In this document: positions 1-8,864 of the stretch, in pieces
How the letters are laid out: every line of letters starts with the position of its first letter
How positions within the stretch are numbered: the first letter of the stretch is position 1
From: Synechococcus sp. CC9616
Lineage (GTDB): Bacteria; Cyanobacteriota; Cyanobacteriia; PCC-6307; Cyanobiaceae
Direction: 5' to 3'
Assembly (NCBI RefSeq): GCF_000515235.1
Contig: NZ_KI911558.1
Span: forward strand, 1,471,217-1,535,216
DNA length: 64,000 nucleotides
The notes under the pieces: generated by a model
Told to the model about the DNA's origin: nothing
What the model saw: only the letters and a program-made list of their open reading frames with translations
Database searches by the model: none
Translations under genes and position numbers: made by a program

Positions 1-288
1 CTGACCAAGCCAGATGCCACGAGGGTCATCGTTCTCCACACGCACCACAGCACCTGGGGCGAGCCGGCGGTGATCCAGCTCCAGACGTTGCAAGCGCTGC
101 TCGGCGCCGCTGAGACCACGCACCCGCATCGGCTCGCCACCATCCGCACGCAGCATCAGCCGGGGGGCCTGCTTGAGCAAGACCCGCATTTGCGGTTCTC
201 TCAAGGCGGTGACGGCCACCCCCGGCAGCATCACCACGGCAGCGAAACCCGCAACAGCAGCGGCACCGAATAAAGGAGCGGAACGCAC
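1..288 (-). CDS. SpoIID/LytB-like protein, N-terminal part (3' end outside window)
   Basis: Only the N-terminal ~96 codons are present; the gene runs off the left edge. From a GTG start at 288 the protein begins with a hydrophobic segment (APLFGAAAVAGFAAVVML) that looks like a signal anchor. It is followed by MRVLL-x-QAP and a basic, Leu/Val-rich stretch, as seen at the start of SpoIID/LytB domain proteins, which act on or near peptidoglycan. An in-frame GTG at 327 is an alternative start. It is divergent from the ribonuclease Z gene. The family call rests on a short N-terminal stretch and is moderate. Confidence 0.55.
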   Translation of the reverse strand, partial: MRSAPLFGAAAVAGFAAVVMLPGVAVTALREPQMRVLLKQAPRLMLRADGGEPMRVRGLSGAEQRLQRLELDHRRLAPGAVVRVENDDPRGIWLGQ

Positions 289-369
289 AGCGATGAACTC
301 GACGCACCAGTGTGACGTGATCGCCACGGGTCAGCCAGGTGGCAGCATGAACACTGAGGGTCAGCGGCC

Positions 370-1329
370 GTGCAGGTCACTTTTCTCGGCACCAGCTCCG
401 GCGTCCCCACTCGGGCCCGCAACGTTTCTGCGGTAGCGCTGCGTCTTCCGCAGCGGGCCGAGATGTGGCTGTTCGACTGCGGCGAAGGCACCCAGCACCA
501 GTTCCTACGCAGTGATCTGCGGCTCTCCCAGTTGCGCCGGATCTTCATCACCCACATGCACGGCGACCATGTGTTCGGCCTCCCGGGCCTCTTGGCCAGC
601 CTGGGACTCTCGGGCAACAGCAATGAGGGGATCGACCTCTACGGACCAGATCCCCTCGAAGGCTTTCTCCATGGGGCACTGCGCAACAGCTCCACCCGGA
701 TCGGCTACCCCCTGCAGGTTCATCGCAGCCGACCAGCCGCTGAGACAGGAACCCTGCTGTATGAGGACGATGAACTGCTGGTGCGCTGCACCCCACTCAC
801 TCATCGCGTCCCGGCCTATGCCTACCGGGTGGAACAGAAACCCCTGGCCGGACGCTTCGACGTGGCCAAAGCCAAGGACCTTGGCATTCCCCCCGGACCG
901 ATTTACGCCCAGCTGAAACGCGGCGAATCAGTCGAGCTGGACGACGGCCGCGTGATCGATGGTCGCGATCTGTGCGGGCCGGATCGCGACGGCGTGAGCA
1001 TCGTGTATTGCACCGACACGGTGTTCAGCGAAGCGGCGGTCAATCTGGCGCGGGGGGCGGATCTGCTGATCCATGAATCCACCTTTGCCCACGAGGAAGC
1101 GGAGATGGCCTTTCAGAAGCAGCACTCGACAAGCACGATGGCGGCTCAGACCGCCGCAGAGGCCGGCGTCGGTCTCCTGGCACTCACCCACCTCAGTCCC
1201 CGCTATGCCCCAGGCAATTCGGTGACCGCTGACGACCTGCTGGCGGAAGCTCAGGCGATCTTTCCCAACACGGTTTTGGCCCGGGACTTCATGCAACTGG
1301 ACGTGACGGCCCGCTGCAACAGTTCGTGA
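370..1329 (+). CDS. rnz: Ribonuclease Z (tRNA 3'-end endonuclease)
   Basis: A 319-residue protein of the ElaC/RNase Z family, which cleaves the 3' trailer from tRNA precursors in the cytoplasm. The N-terminus ([12 protein letters not shown]) and the metal-binding THMHGDH motif at about residues 61-67 are typical of the metallo-beta-lactamase fold. Further zinc-ligand regions are visible at [13 protein letters not shown] and LTHLSPRY. Length fits the short RNase Z form. This matters here because tRNA-Val at 6841 lacks an encoded CCA, so its trailer must be removed before CCA addition. It starts with GTG at 370, and no overlap with its neighbours is seen. Confidence 0.95.
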   Translation: MQVTFLGTSSGVPTRARNVSAVALRLPQRAEMWLFDCGEGTQHQFLRSDLRLSQLRRIFITHMHGDHVFGLPGLLASLGLSGNSNEGIDLYGPDPLEGFLHGALRNSSTRIGYPLQVHRSRPAAETGTLLYEDDELLVRCTPLTHRVPAYAYRVEQKPLAGRFDVAKAKDLGIPPGPIYAQLKRGESVELDDGRVIDGRDLCGPDRDGVSIVYCTDTVFSEAAVNLARGADLLIHESTFAHEEAEMAFQKQHSTSTMAAQTAAEAGVGLLALTHLSPRYAPGNSVTADDLLAEAQAIFPNTVLARDFMQLDVTARCNSS

Positions 1330-1403
1330 TCCCGACGCGGAGGGTCACTCCCCCGTGATACAAGAGCTTGGTGCTGTGCACCCGTCAGATCCCGGCATCC
1401 TTT

Positions 1404-1916
1404 ATGGACTCTTTCCTTTCCCTTCTGCGACGGTCCCTGATGGGGCTGCTGATCCTGGTGCCGGTAACCATCGGCCTGGCGTTCACCAGTCCTGCCGAAG
1501 CCGCCCGATGGGATGCGGAGACCCTCACGGTCCCCAACAATCCAGACGGTGTCCAGGTCACCTTTTCAGAGCAAGAAATCAATACCGGTCGCAAGGTCTT
1601 CAACACCAGCTGCGGAACGTGTCACGCCGGGGGCATCACCAAAACGAACCAGAACGTCGGCCTCGATCCTGAAACCCTCGCTCTGGCGACACCGCCGAGG
1701 GACAACGTCGACGCGCTGGTGGATTACATGAAGGATCCAACCTCCTACGACGGCGAATACAGCATCTCGGAGCTGCACCCCAGCATCCGCAGCGCTGAGC
1801 TGTATCCCGCCATGCGCGATCTCACCGATGAAGACCTGCGCTTGATGGCTGGCTACATCCTTGTAGCTCCAAGAGTCCAGGGCACCGCCTGGGGCGGCGG
1901 CAAGATCTACTTCTGA
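1404..1916 (+). CDS. psbV: Cytochrome c-550, extrinsic photosystem II subunit PsbV
   Basis: A 170-residue precursor with a Sec signal peptide (hydrophobic core around residues 11-28) and probable cleavage after the AEA at 31-33. The haem-binding CGTCH is at residues 70-74. A second histidine in ELHPSI is residue 125, which is residue 92 of the mature protein and matches the known axial His92 of PsbV. The product binds the lumenal side of photosystem II and stabilises the oxygen-evolving manganese cluster. The reading frame is open further upstream, but the ATG at 1404 leaves a normal signal peptide and is preferred. It converges on the gene at 1907-2371 with a short overlap. Confidence 0.95.
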   Translation: MDSFLSLLRRSLMGLLILVPVTIGLAFTSPAEAARWDAETLTVPNNPDGVQVTFSEQEINTGRKVFNTSCGTCHAGGITKTNQNVGLDPETLALATPPRDNVDALVDYMKDPTSYDGEYSISELHPSIRSAELYPAMRDLTDEDLRLMAGYILVAPRVQGTAWGGGKIYF

Positions 1917-2371
1917 TTCCCGGCGGCGGGCAACACGTCCGTTTCCTGCGATGGAGGCATGCCGTTGTCTTCCTCCATAGATCGGGGATGGCGGCTGTAC
2001 CACCACTCCTGAAATTCTCTGGCGAATTGCTGAGAGAAGAGGGTCAACACGGTGGATGTTGGCCTTGATCCAGGCTGAAGCAGTTCCACCGCATAGGAGG
2101 GGGATCGACGTGCTGCCAGGTCGGGCACGAAACGTCGGCCCACCCGACGCCAGCTGGGTTCTTTACTGCGCCAGGCCAACCTGCAACAGGGCCAGGGCAA
2201 TTCCTCACGATCGAACAGGCGACAGCAGGGCCCCAGCACTCTGAAGCTGTATTGGCCCCCAGGGCTGGTATGGATGCTGCCGGCGGCCAGCAGAGCATCA
2301 ACGACAGGACGGCTCACGGCTGGCGGAAGGTGAACGTGACTATGGAAGACGGACAGCCAATAAAAAACCAC
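1907..2371 (-). CDS. Hypothetical protein between psbV and ferredoxin
   Basis: An open frame of up to 154 codons with no recognised family. It looks coding rather than random: it is Leu/Arg/Pro-rich with a cysteine pair (GPCCRLF), a tryptophan-rich stretch (REFQEWWYSRHPRSME) and no competing gene on the other strand. The outermost GTG at 2371 lies inside the ferredoxin terminator hairpin, so the true start is probably further in; GTG at 2317 is one candidate. It follows ferredoxin on the same strand and overlaps the psbV stop region convergently. Function unknown. Confidence 0.5.
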   Translation of the reverse strand: MVFYWLSVFHSHVHLPPAVSRPVVDALLAAGSIHTSPGGQYSFRVLGPCCRLFDREELPWPCCRLAWRSKEPSWRRVGRRFVPDLAARRSPSYAVELLQPGSRPTSTVLTLFSQQFAREFQEWWYSRHPRSMEEDNGMPPSQETDVLPAAGNQK

Positions 2372-2383
2372 CCCGAAGGGTGG
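2362..2383 (-). terminator. Rho-independent terminator of the ferredoxin gene
   Basis: On the minus strand a perfect 6-bp stem CCACCC/GGGTGG with a TTCG loop is followed by six T residues. It lies about 50 bases after the ferredoxin stop codon. The tetraloop and T-run make it a textbook intrinsic terminator. Confidence 0.85.
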
Positions 2384-2433
2384 TGCTGCCGGGGGGAGAC
2401 GCAGCTGAGCGAACTACCCCGGATGGCAAGAAC

Positions 2434-2733
2434 TCAATAGAGCTCTTCTTCAGCGTGCGTCTTGATTGTGCAATCGGAGGTGGGGTAGGCCACGCAGGTG
2501 AGCACGAAACCGGCTTCGATCTGGTCGTCATCCAGGAAGCTCTGGTCGGACTGATCAACAGTTCCAGCGGTGATCTTGCCGGCGCAGGTGGAGCAGGCTC
2601 CAGCGCGACAGGAATAGGGGAGGTCGATGCCCTGCTCTTCAGCGGCATCGAGGATGTACTGGTCGTCAGGCACTTCAATGGTCTTGTTCAGACCTTCGCT
2701 GTCGTTGACCAGGGTGACCTTGTAGGAAGCCAT
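2434..2733 (-). CDS. petF: Plant-type [2Fe-2S] ferredoxin
   Basis: A 99-residue soluble photosynthetic ferredoxin, the electron acceptor of photosystem I that feeds FNR, thioredoxin reductase, nitrite reductase and other enzymes. Four cluster ligands are visible: Cys42, Cys47 and Cys50 (CRAGACSTC) and Cys80 (LTCVAYP). The C-terminus EEELY is typical. The protein is very acidic, as expected for docking to FNR. The ATG at 2733 (MASYKVTL) gives the standard length; a longer in-frame start at 2823 would add a 30-residue tail unlike the family. It sits downstream of prmA and serA on the same strand, but its own terminator suggests a separate transcript. Confidence 0.95.
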   Translation of the reverse strand: MASYKVTLVNDSEGLNKTIEVPDDQYILDAAEEQGIDLPYSCRAGACSTCAGKITAGTVDQSDQSFLDDDQIEAGFVLTCVAYPTSDCTIKTHAEEELY

Positions 2734-2869
2734 GGATGGTTGATTACGTACAGGTGCCCGGAATGCCGAGCCTGCAGGACTGGACTTGTCTACTTCAATC
2801 AGACCCCAATGCAGTCGGTTCACCAGCCAGTGCAGGCAAGGTCCAATCGGAGGGGGTGCACCGATAAGC

Positions 2870-3775
2870 TCAACTTATGCTCGAAGTGCTGCTGCGGCTG
2901 ACCTCCAGCAATCCCCAGCGTCCCTGCTCCGCTTCCCTGATCACCCGCCAACCCAAATCGCTCAAGACCCGCTTCAAGCGTGGCGCCTGATCCACAAGCA
3001 GGCCACTGAGCAGGGCCCGCCCCTTTGAAGAAACCAGACGCTCAAAGCCCGGAGCGAGCGCCTCGATCACCGGCGCCAGGATGTTGCACAACAGCAGATC
3101 GACCTGGCGACCTTCAAGCAGCTGCAGAAGCTCATCCAGGGAACCCAGAACGACTCTCAGCCGCGCCGCCTCCCATTCGTTCAGGGCGCGATTGTCGGTT
3201 GTCGCTCGCACGGCCAAGGAATCGGTATCAGCACTGACCACGGCCTCAGCGCCGAGTCCGAGGGACGCCAGCCCCAGCACACCGCTGCCGCAGCCAAGGT
3301 CCGCCACCAGCTCACCGACCGGTGGCCTGGCCTCCAGAGCCTCCAGGCAGAGGCGCGTGGTGGGATGACTGCCGGTACCGAAGGCACTGCCTGGATCCAT
3401 CCGGATCACCAGTCGCTCCCGGTGCTCCGGCGGTGCCTCCAGCCAGGCAGGCAGGATCAAGAATCGGGCCCCGACGGGATCTGGCTGCCAGTGCTGCTTC
3501 CAGCTCAGACTCCAGTCCTCATCAGCCACCTCATCCCATCGTCCCTCGGGGAATGCCATGCCGAAGGGCTTGGCCAAAGCGGCCAGGGTGAGGATCAGCT
3601 GACTGCGATCGGTGGACGACCATTCCGGCTGCGGCAGCCAAAGCAGCAATGTGACTTGATCGCGTTGCTCAGGAGCGTGCTGCAAAGCATGGCGATGGAG
3701 ACCGAGGTCGCTCAGCTTCCATAACAGCGATTCCTCAAGCTCAGCGGGACAGGGCAGCGCCAGACGCCACCACAT
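2870..3775 (-). CDS. prmA: Ribosomal protein L11 methyltransferase
   Basis: A 301-residue SAM-dependent methyltransferase of the PrmA family, which trimethylates ribosomal protein L11. The family signature [15 protein letters not shown] is present at about residues 127-140, followed by SAM-binding motif I ([12 protein letters not shown], about 159-170) and the NILAPV motif around the catalytic face. The length matches bacterial PrmA. The ATG at 3775 overlaps the serA stop by one base (TGATG), which indicates translational coupling with serA. A TTG one codon upstream is possible but less likely. Confidence 0.95.
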   Translation of the reverse strand: MWWRLALPCPAELEESLLWKLSDLGLHRHALQHAPEQRDQVTLLLWLPQPEWSSTDRSQLILTLAALAKPFGMAFPEGRWDEVADEDWSLSWKQHWQPDPVGARFLILPAWLEAPPEHRERLVIRMDPGSAFGTGSHPTTRLCLEALEARPPVGELVADLGCGSGVLGLASLGLGAEAVVSADTDSLAVRATTDNRALNEWEAARLRVVLGSLDELLQLLEGRQVDLLLCNILAPVIEALAPGFERLVSSKGRALLSGLLVDQAPRLKRVLSDLGWRVIREAEQGRWGLLEVSRSSTSSIS

Positions 3776-5361
3776 CAAAGCGTCACCGGATGCGCTTCCT
3801 GAATGCCTTCAACCGCCTTGATGGTGTCCAGAACAGTGCTCGGGACAGGGTCATCGATGCTCAGCATCATCACTGCATCGCCTCGAACGATGCGCCGCCC
3901 CACCTGCATTGATGCGATGTTGACGTTGTGCTCACCCAGCAGTGATCCCAGGTGCCCGATGATTCCGGGCATATCCCGGTGACGGGTGAACAGCATGTGG
4001 CGGCTGGGTGACACGTTCACCGGGAATTCATCGATGCTGGTGATGCGCAGCTCTCCATCGCTGAACACAGCTCCGGTCACGCTGTGACCGCCCTGAGCTC
4101 CGCGGGAGGTGAGTTGCAGGGAGCCACCGGCGAAATCCCGGCTCGATTCGTCCTTCACTTCCAGCACATTGATCCCGCGGGCTTTGGCTTCCAGAGAGGC
4201 ATTCACGTAGTTGATGCTGTCCCCCAGGGCTGAACTCAGCATTCCCTTGAGCGCCGCAATCACCAGCGGCTGGGAGGGATGGTTGGCGAATTCACCCTGA
4301 AGACGAAGCTCCAGTTCCTGCACCTGACCGCCAGCCAGCTGACTGACCAGGAGGCCCAGCGTTTCCGACAGCTGCAGATGGGGCTTGAGCCGTTCCATGA
4401 TCTCCGCGCTCAGGCCGGGAATATTCACGGCACTGCGGGCCGGCAGCCCGAGCAGGACATCGCGAATCTGTTCCGCCACATCGATGGCGACATTTTCCTG
4501 GGCCTCTTCGGTGGAGGCTCCGAGGTGGGGGGTCAGCACCAGGCCCCGTTCCACGGATCGCAGAGGTGAATCGGCAGCCAGTGGTTCGCTTGCGTATACA
4601 TCCAAGCCGGCACCAGCGATGACGCCGTTGTCCACCGCTTCAGCCAGATCCGACTCGTCGACGATTCCCCCACGAGCACAGTTGACGATCCTGGCGGTCG
4701 ATTTCATCGAGCGCAGCAGCTCGGCATTCACCAGGTTTTCGGTGTCAGGGGTGCGCGGGATATGGAGGGTGATGTAGTCGGCCGTCCGGAACAGCTCATC
4801 CAGCTGAGTGAGGCTGACCTGCATCTGCTTGGCGCGATCGGCGGCGATGAAAGGGTCGTAGGCGATCACCTGCATCCCCATGGCACGCGCCACACGGGCA
4901 ACGTGGGAGCCGATCTTGCCGAGGCCGACCACGCCGAGGGTCTTTTTGTAGAGCTCGTTGCCGACGTATTTCTTTCGATCCCACTTTCCGTCTCGCATTC
5001 CCGCGTGGGCCTGCGGAACATGGCGAGACAGGGACAGCATCATGGCCAGCGCATGCTCTGCTGCCGCAATCGTGTTTCCCTCGGGTGAATTCACCACGAG
5101 CACGCCCCGCTGGGTAGCGGCGGGAACGTCAACGTTATCGACGCCGACTCCAGCTCGACCAATGATTTTGAGCTGGCTGGCGGCAGCGATCACATCGGCT
5201 GTGACCTGGGTACCCGATCGGATCATCAACCCGTCGTATTCGCCGATGATTCCGATCAGTTCTTCCGGGGAAAGACCGGTGCGCTGATCGACCTGAGCCA
5301 CCTGGCTGAGGATGTCGATTCCGGCCTGGTCGATGGGATCGGAAACCAGAACTTTCGTCAT
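3775..5361 (-). CDS. serA: D-3-phosphoglycerate dehydrogenase
   Basis: A 528-residue long-form PGDH catalysing the first step of serine synthesis from 3-phosphoglycerate. The N-terminal half has the D-isomer-specific dehydrogenase fold with the NAD-binding motif GLGKIG at residues 146-151, followed by NCARGGIVDE carrying a catalytic arginine. An intervening domain (GEFANHPSQPLVIAALKG region) precedes a C-terminal ACT domain (RDMPGIIGHLGSLLGEHNVNIA), the usual serine-sensing regulatory module. The ATG at 5361 (MTKVLVSDPID) gives the family-standard start. It is coupled to prmA and divergent from the membrane protein at 5465. Confidence 0.95.
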   Translation of the reverse strand: MTKVLVSDPIDQAGIDILSQVAQVDQRTGLSPEELIGIIGEYDGLMIRSGTQVTADVIAAASQLKIIGRAGVGVDNVDVPAATQRGVLVVNSPEGNTIAAAEHALAMMLSLSRHVPQAHAGMRDGKWDRKKYVGNELYKKTLGVVGLGKIGSHVARVARAMGMQVIAYDPFIAADRAKQMQVSLTQLDELFRTADYITLHIPRTPDTENLVNAELLRSMKSTARIVNCARGGIVDESDLAEAVDNGVIAGAGLDVYASEPLAADSPLRSVERGLVLTPHLGASTEEAQENVAIDVAEQIRDVLLGLPARSAVNIPGLSAEIMERLKPHLQLSETLGLLVSQLAGGQVQELELRLQGEFANHPSQPLVIAALKGMLSSALGDSINYVNASLEAKARGINVLEVKDESSRDFAGGSLQLTSRGAQGGHSVTGAVFSDGELRITSIDEFPVNVSPSRHMLFTRHRDMPGIIGHLGSLLGEHNVNIASMQVGRRIVRGDAVMMLSIDDPVPSTVLDTIKAVEGIQEAHPVTL

Positions 5362-5464
5362 GAAAGGGCGCAGCACTGCCGCGCCGAACTTTAGAGAGCA
5401 GACCAGGAGACCCCCCGCACTTCAGAGGACAGGGTTCAGAATTCAGGGGTCTGGTTGTGAGCGG

Positions 5465-5965
5465 ATGGCGATCTGCGTGGTGGTTCTTTCCGATGCCGAT
5501 GCGGCAGAGCGTTTGACGCAGTGGTTGAAGGACACCGACCTTCCCCTGATGCAGTGCCTCACCATTCCGCCCAACAGCGATGTCATCGACCAGGTGGAAC
5601 TGCTGAGTCCCAACCTCACCCGGCAGCGACGACAGAAAGCGATGGCTCGCTGGCTGATGCCCTTCGGGTTTCTCGCCGGGCTGACCTTCACGAAAATCAC
5701 CACACTCACAACCTTCGACAGCTTTGGACCATGGGGCCAGCCGGTGATCGGGGGCCTCCTGGGCATGGGCTCTGGCCTGATGGGCAGCTACGCCGCCGCT
5801 GCCAGCGTCAACTCCGAAAACGAAGACGGGGTTCGCATCCTCCGCAACCGACGGGAGGAAGGTCGCTGGCTGCTTCTGATGGAGACACCAAGCGGCATCG
5901 ATCTCCCTTGGCAAACCGTGCAACGCAGTCGGCCGTTGCAGGTGGTTCGTCTGAGCGAGCAGTGA
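5465..5965 (+). CDS. Conserved membrane protein of unknown function
   Basis: A 166-residue protein with no assigned role. The N-terminal ~55 residues are soluble and may form a small alpha/beta domain (AICVVVLSDADAAERLTQWL). Two hydrophobic segments follow at about residues 63-78 (WLMPFGFLAGLTF) and 93-115, the second Gly-rich (GGLLGMGSGLMGSYAAAA). The C-terminal part is soluble. The stop overlaps the GTG start of the PSII S4-domain gene (GTGA), so the two are probably translated together. The ATG at 5465 was chosen because the upstream in-frame sequence runs over the divergent serA gene. Confidence 0.75.
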   Translation: MAICVVVLSDADAAERLTQWLKDTDLPLMQCLTIPPNSDVIDQVELLSPNLTRQRRQKAMARWLMPFGFLAGLTFTKITTLTTFDSFGPWGQPVIGGLLGMGSGLMGSYAAAASVNSENEDGVRILRNRREEGRWLLLMETPSGIDLPWQTVQRSRPLQVVRLSEQ

Positions 5966-6768
5966 ACCTGCCGCGCAACGAACTGCTGCGGGGGAGCGGT
6001 GATCCTCCGCGCTTCAGTGCCGTGATTGATCTCGCCGAACAGGTGCTGCGCACCTGGCAACAGGGCTGGACAGAGTTTCTCGATGCCCCCATCCAGCAGG
6101 AGGTTTTGACCAGGCTTGGAGGCCTGAGCGAGCTGCGTTGGCAGCGTCATGGTGGCCATCCAGGGGCGGAGCGATGCCGGCTGCTCTGTCAACGATCCGA
6201 TAAGGAGGATGTTGATCAAGAGGATGTCGATCAGGAATCGTTGTCCATTCCAGTGCAGGGGCTGCTGGTCGAGGGAAATTTTCTGTTCGATCCACTCAGG
6301 CCGGAGGACCTGCGTCAGGCCCTGCAGGAGATGGGTGCCTCACCGGGAGAGCTTGGCGATCTCTGGGTACGCGGTGACCGAGGCGGCCAGGGATTGTGCA
6401 GCCTGGAGTGCGCACAAGCACTGAACGGCAGCATCGGCGCCGTGCGGGATGTGCCAATCCGCTGCGAAGCCGTGACCATCGATCAGCTGCAACTGCCCGC
6501 ACAACGCATCGCAAGGGTGTTCGCAAGCGTGGAGGCTTCCTGCCGGCTGGATGCGATCGCCTCCGCTGGATTCGGGATTTCAAGGGCCAAAGTCTTGGCT
6601 CAAATCAAGTCCGGGCGTCTGCGCATGAACTGGGGAGCGATCCGGCAGGCCAGCCGCGAACTTGCTGTGGGCGATTCCCTCCAGCTGCAGGACCGTGGAA
6701 CCGTTGAAGTGCTCTCTGTTTCACGCACCAAACGGGACCGCTGGCGAGTGGAGATGCGTCGATCGTGA
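5962..6768 (+). CDS. Photosystem II S4 domain protein (YlmH-type RNA-binding)
   Basis: A 268-residue protein matching the cyanobacterial and plastid family called photosystem II S4 domain protein. The C-terminal third carries an S4 RNA-binding module (CRLDAIASAGFGISRAKVLAQIKSG, then LAVGDSLQLQDRG). The middle holds the conserved PIRCEAVTIDQLQLP region. Precise biochemical role is not established. The GTG start at 5962 overlaps the previous stop. An acidic stretch at 6205-6234 contains a tandem five-residue repeat (EDVDQ twice) that looks like a recent in-frame duplication. Confidence 0.85.
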   Translation: MNLPRNELLRGSGDPPRFSAVIDLAEQVLRTWQQGWTEFLDAPIQQEVLTRLGGLSELRWQRHGGHPGAERCRLLCQRSDKEDVDQEDVDQESLSIPVQGLLVEGNFLFDPLRPEDLRQALQEMGASPGELGDLWVRGDRGGQGLCSLECAQALNGSIGAVRDVPIRCEAVTIDQLQLPAQRIARVFASVEASCRLDAIASAGFGISRAKVLAQIKSGRLRMNWGAIRQASRELAVGDSLQLQDRGTVEVLSVSRTKRDRWRVEMRRS

Positions 6769-6840
6769 CACGACCACTGACTGCTACTCTCCATAACCGG
6801 TCAGAGATCGCACCGAAACGGAGCGAAGCTTGATCTGATC

Positions 6841-6912
6841 GGGCGATTAGCTCAGGGGTAGAGCACTACATTGACATTGTAGGAGTCACTGGTTCAAATC
6901 CAGTATCGCCCA
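6841..6912 (+). tRNA. tRNA-Val, anticodon GAC
   Basis: A full cloverleaf can be drawn: acceptor GGGCGAT with ATCGCCC, a D arm GCTC/GAGC, an anticodon arm CTACA-TTGACAT-TGTAG with anticodon GAC, and a T arm ACTGG-TTCAAAT-CCAGT. The discriminator base is A at 6912. The CCA tail is not encoded. A terminator hairpin follows at once. Confidence 0.97.
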
Positions 6913-6916
6913 CTTC

Positions 6917-6937
6917 CCAATCAGGGATTGGTTTTTT
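6917..6937 (+). terminator. Intrinsic terminator after tRNA-Val
   Basis: A 6-bp stem CCAATC/GATTGG with a three-base loop is followed by six T residues. The T-run ends at 6937, directly in front of the GTG start of murD at 6938. Confidence 0.8.
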
Positions 6938-8314
6938 GTGGATCGCGCGGTTGTCGTAGGGCTCGGTCGCTCCGGCATGGGCGCCGCCAAACTTCTTCAC
7001 TCACAAGGCCTGCCAGTCAGCGTCATTGAACGCGGGGACGATCCACTGGTCGAAGAGCGGGCGGAACCACTCCGTCAACTGGGGATCGAAGTAGTCCTGG
7101 GCCTGCCGCTGCTGCCGGAGAGCTTCGATCGCTGGCGCGGAGCGCTGGACATGGTGGTGATCAGTCCTGGAATCGCCTGGGATCATCCAACCCTCGAAGC
7201 CCTGAGACATGAAGGAATCCAGGTGCTCGGGGAGATGGCCATCGCCTGGCGCGCCCTGACCCACATCCCCTGGTTCGGGATAACGGGCACCAACGGAAAA
7301 ACCACCGTGACTCATCTGCTCAGCCATGTGCTCCAGTCCGCCGGTCTGAGCGCTCCCATGGGGGGAAACATGGGGATCTCAGCCGCTGAGATGGCGCTGC
7401 AGCTCAGGCAACCGGATGCCATTCTCCCCGACTGGCTGGTGATGGAGCTGAGCAGTTATCAGATCGAAGCAGCCACAGAAATCACTCCCCGCTTCGGCAT
7501 CTGGACCACCCTGACGCCGGACCATCTCGAGCGTCACGGAACGGTGGACAACTACCGGGCGATCAAACGTGGATTGTTGGAACGCTCAGGACTGGCCATC
7601 TTCAATGCCGATGACCCCGATCTGCGCCGGCATCGCAACAGCTGGGACCGCGGCTTCTGGGTGAGTGCCGATGGGCCTGAGCCGGGTGGATGCCCCGCTG
7701 ATCTCTGGATCGATGACGAGGGACTTGTCTGTGACCAGGGAGGCCCTCTGTTTTCCGCAAACGTCCTGGCGATGCCTGGACGTCACAACCGCCAGAATCT
7801 GCTGTTGGTTGCCGCTGCAGCCCGAATGATCGGTCTCAGCGGCAATCAGATCGCCTCGGGCCTGGCCAGCTTCCCTGGGGTTCCCCACCGTCTGGAGCGG
7901 ATCGGATCTCGGAACGGTTGTTCGATGTTCAACGACAGCAAAGCCACCAACTACGCCGCCGCTGAAGTTGGCCTCAAAGCCATGGATGCACCTGTGGTCG
8001 TTCTCGCTGGCGGACAGACCAAGCGGGGAGATGCCGATGGCTGGCTGAAGCAGCTCCATGCCAAGGCCTGCTCCGTGGTGCTGTTCGGGAGCGGCGCCGA
8101 TGAGCTTCACACCCTGATTGCTTCAAGCGGCTACGACGGCCCGCTGCATCGCTGTCCAGATCTAAGCCATGCGGTCCCTGTGGCACTCGATGAGGCCGAT
8201 CGCCTTGGGGCCATCAGCCTGCTGCTCTCTCCGGCCTGCGCCAGCTTTGATCAATACAAGGATTTCGAAGCCCGAGGCGATCACTTCAGGGATCTGATTC
8301 AACACACGATCTGA
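6938..8314 (+). CDS. murD: UDP-N-acetylmuramoyl-L-alanine:D-glutamate ligase
   Basis: A 458-residue cytoplasmic Mur ligase that adds D-glutamate to the peptidoglycan precursor. The N-terminal domain begins with VVVGLGRSG, and the ATP-binding GTNGKTT is at residues 117-123. Further Mur motifs visible are MELSSYQ, TLTPDHLERHG, the central-domain ends NAD and HNRQN, and the C-terminal MFNDSKATN and SPACASFDQY signatures. The GTG at 6938 is the only start that keeps the first beta strand. It lies directly behind the tRNA terminator, so the murD mRNA must arise by read-through or from a promoter inside the tRNA region. Confidence 0.95.
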   Translation: MDRAVVVGLGRSGMGAAKLLHSQGLPVSVIERGDDPLVEERAEPLRQLGIEVVLGLPLLPESFDRWRGALDMVVISPGIAWDHPTLEALRHEGIQVLGEMAIAWRALTHIPWFGITGTNGKTTVTHLLSHVLQSAGLSAPMGGNMGISAAEMALQLRQPDAILPDWLVMELSSYQIEAATEITPRFGIWTTLTPDHLERHGTVDNYRAIKRGLLERSGLAIFNADDPDLRRHRNSWDRGFWVSADGPEPGGCPADLWIDDEGLVCDQGGPLFSANVLAMPGRHNRQNLLLVAAAARMIGLSGNQIASGLASFPGVPHRLERIGSRNGCSMFNDSKATNYAAAEVGLKAMDAPVVVLAGGQTKRGDADGWLKQLHAKACSVVLFGSGADELHTLIASSGYDGPLHRCPDLSHAVPVALDEADRLGAISLLLSPACASFDQYKDFEARGDHFRDLIQHTI

Positions 8315-8402
8315 CACCTTTGGGCCGAATCGAGCAGGCTTTCAGCAAAACGATCTCGCCGGACCGATGATGGGTTGAATAACGCCACTTGTATCCACAG
8401 TC

Positions 8403-8864
8403 ATGGCCTTCTGGCTGATGAAAAGCGAACCCGACGCATACGGGATCGATCAGCTGAGAGCCGAGGGGACAACCCTTTGGGATGGAATTCGTAACTACCA
8501 GGCTCGCAACTTCATGCGCAGCATGCAGCCCGGTGATCGAGCTTTTTTTTATCACTCCAATTGCAAACCACCTGGCATCGTCGGCCTCATGGAAGTGATC
8601 GAAACAGGCCTCATCGATCCCACTCAATTTGACCCGAACGCGAAATACTTCGACGCCAAGTCCCGAGAGGATGCGCCGCGATGGGATTGCGCTCGCCTGC
8701 GATTCCTCGGCGAGTTCAACACCATGCTCAGCCTTGACCAGCTCAGGGAGCTCTACAGCGTGGAGCAATTGCCCGTCACCAAGCGCGGCAACCGTCTCTC
8801 AATCCTGCCGGTCCCTGAGGAGACAGCCGGCGACTTACTGAACAGGCTTGGTGCACTCCACTGA
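8403..8864 (+). CDS. EVE domain-containing protein
   Basis: A 153-residue protein that is a single EVE (PUA-like) domain. The family signatures are clear: FWLMKSEPDAYGIDQL at the N-terminus, WDGIRNYQARNFMR, and GDRAFFYHSNCKPPGIVG. EVE domains form an aromatic pocket used to read modified bases in RNA or DNA; the substrate of this stand-alone form is not known. It starts with ATG at 8403, and its 3' end overlaps the start of the following membrane protein by 14 bases. Confidence 0.93.
   Translation: MAFWLMKSEPDAYGIDQLRAEGTTLWDGIRNYQARNFMRSMQPGDRAFFYHSNCKPPGIVGLMEVIETGLIDPTQFDPNAKYFDAKSREDAPRWDCARLRFLGEFNTMLSLDQLRELYSVEQLPVTKRGNRLSILPVPEETAGDLLNRLGALH

Noticed and set aside
6553-6560. HIP1 octamer GCGATCGC (also at 55773-55780)
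   Set aside because: Only scattered copies were noticed, inside coding genes; no sign of the enrichment seen in freshwater cyanobacteria.
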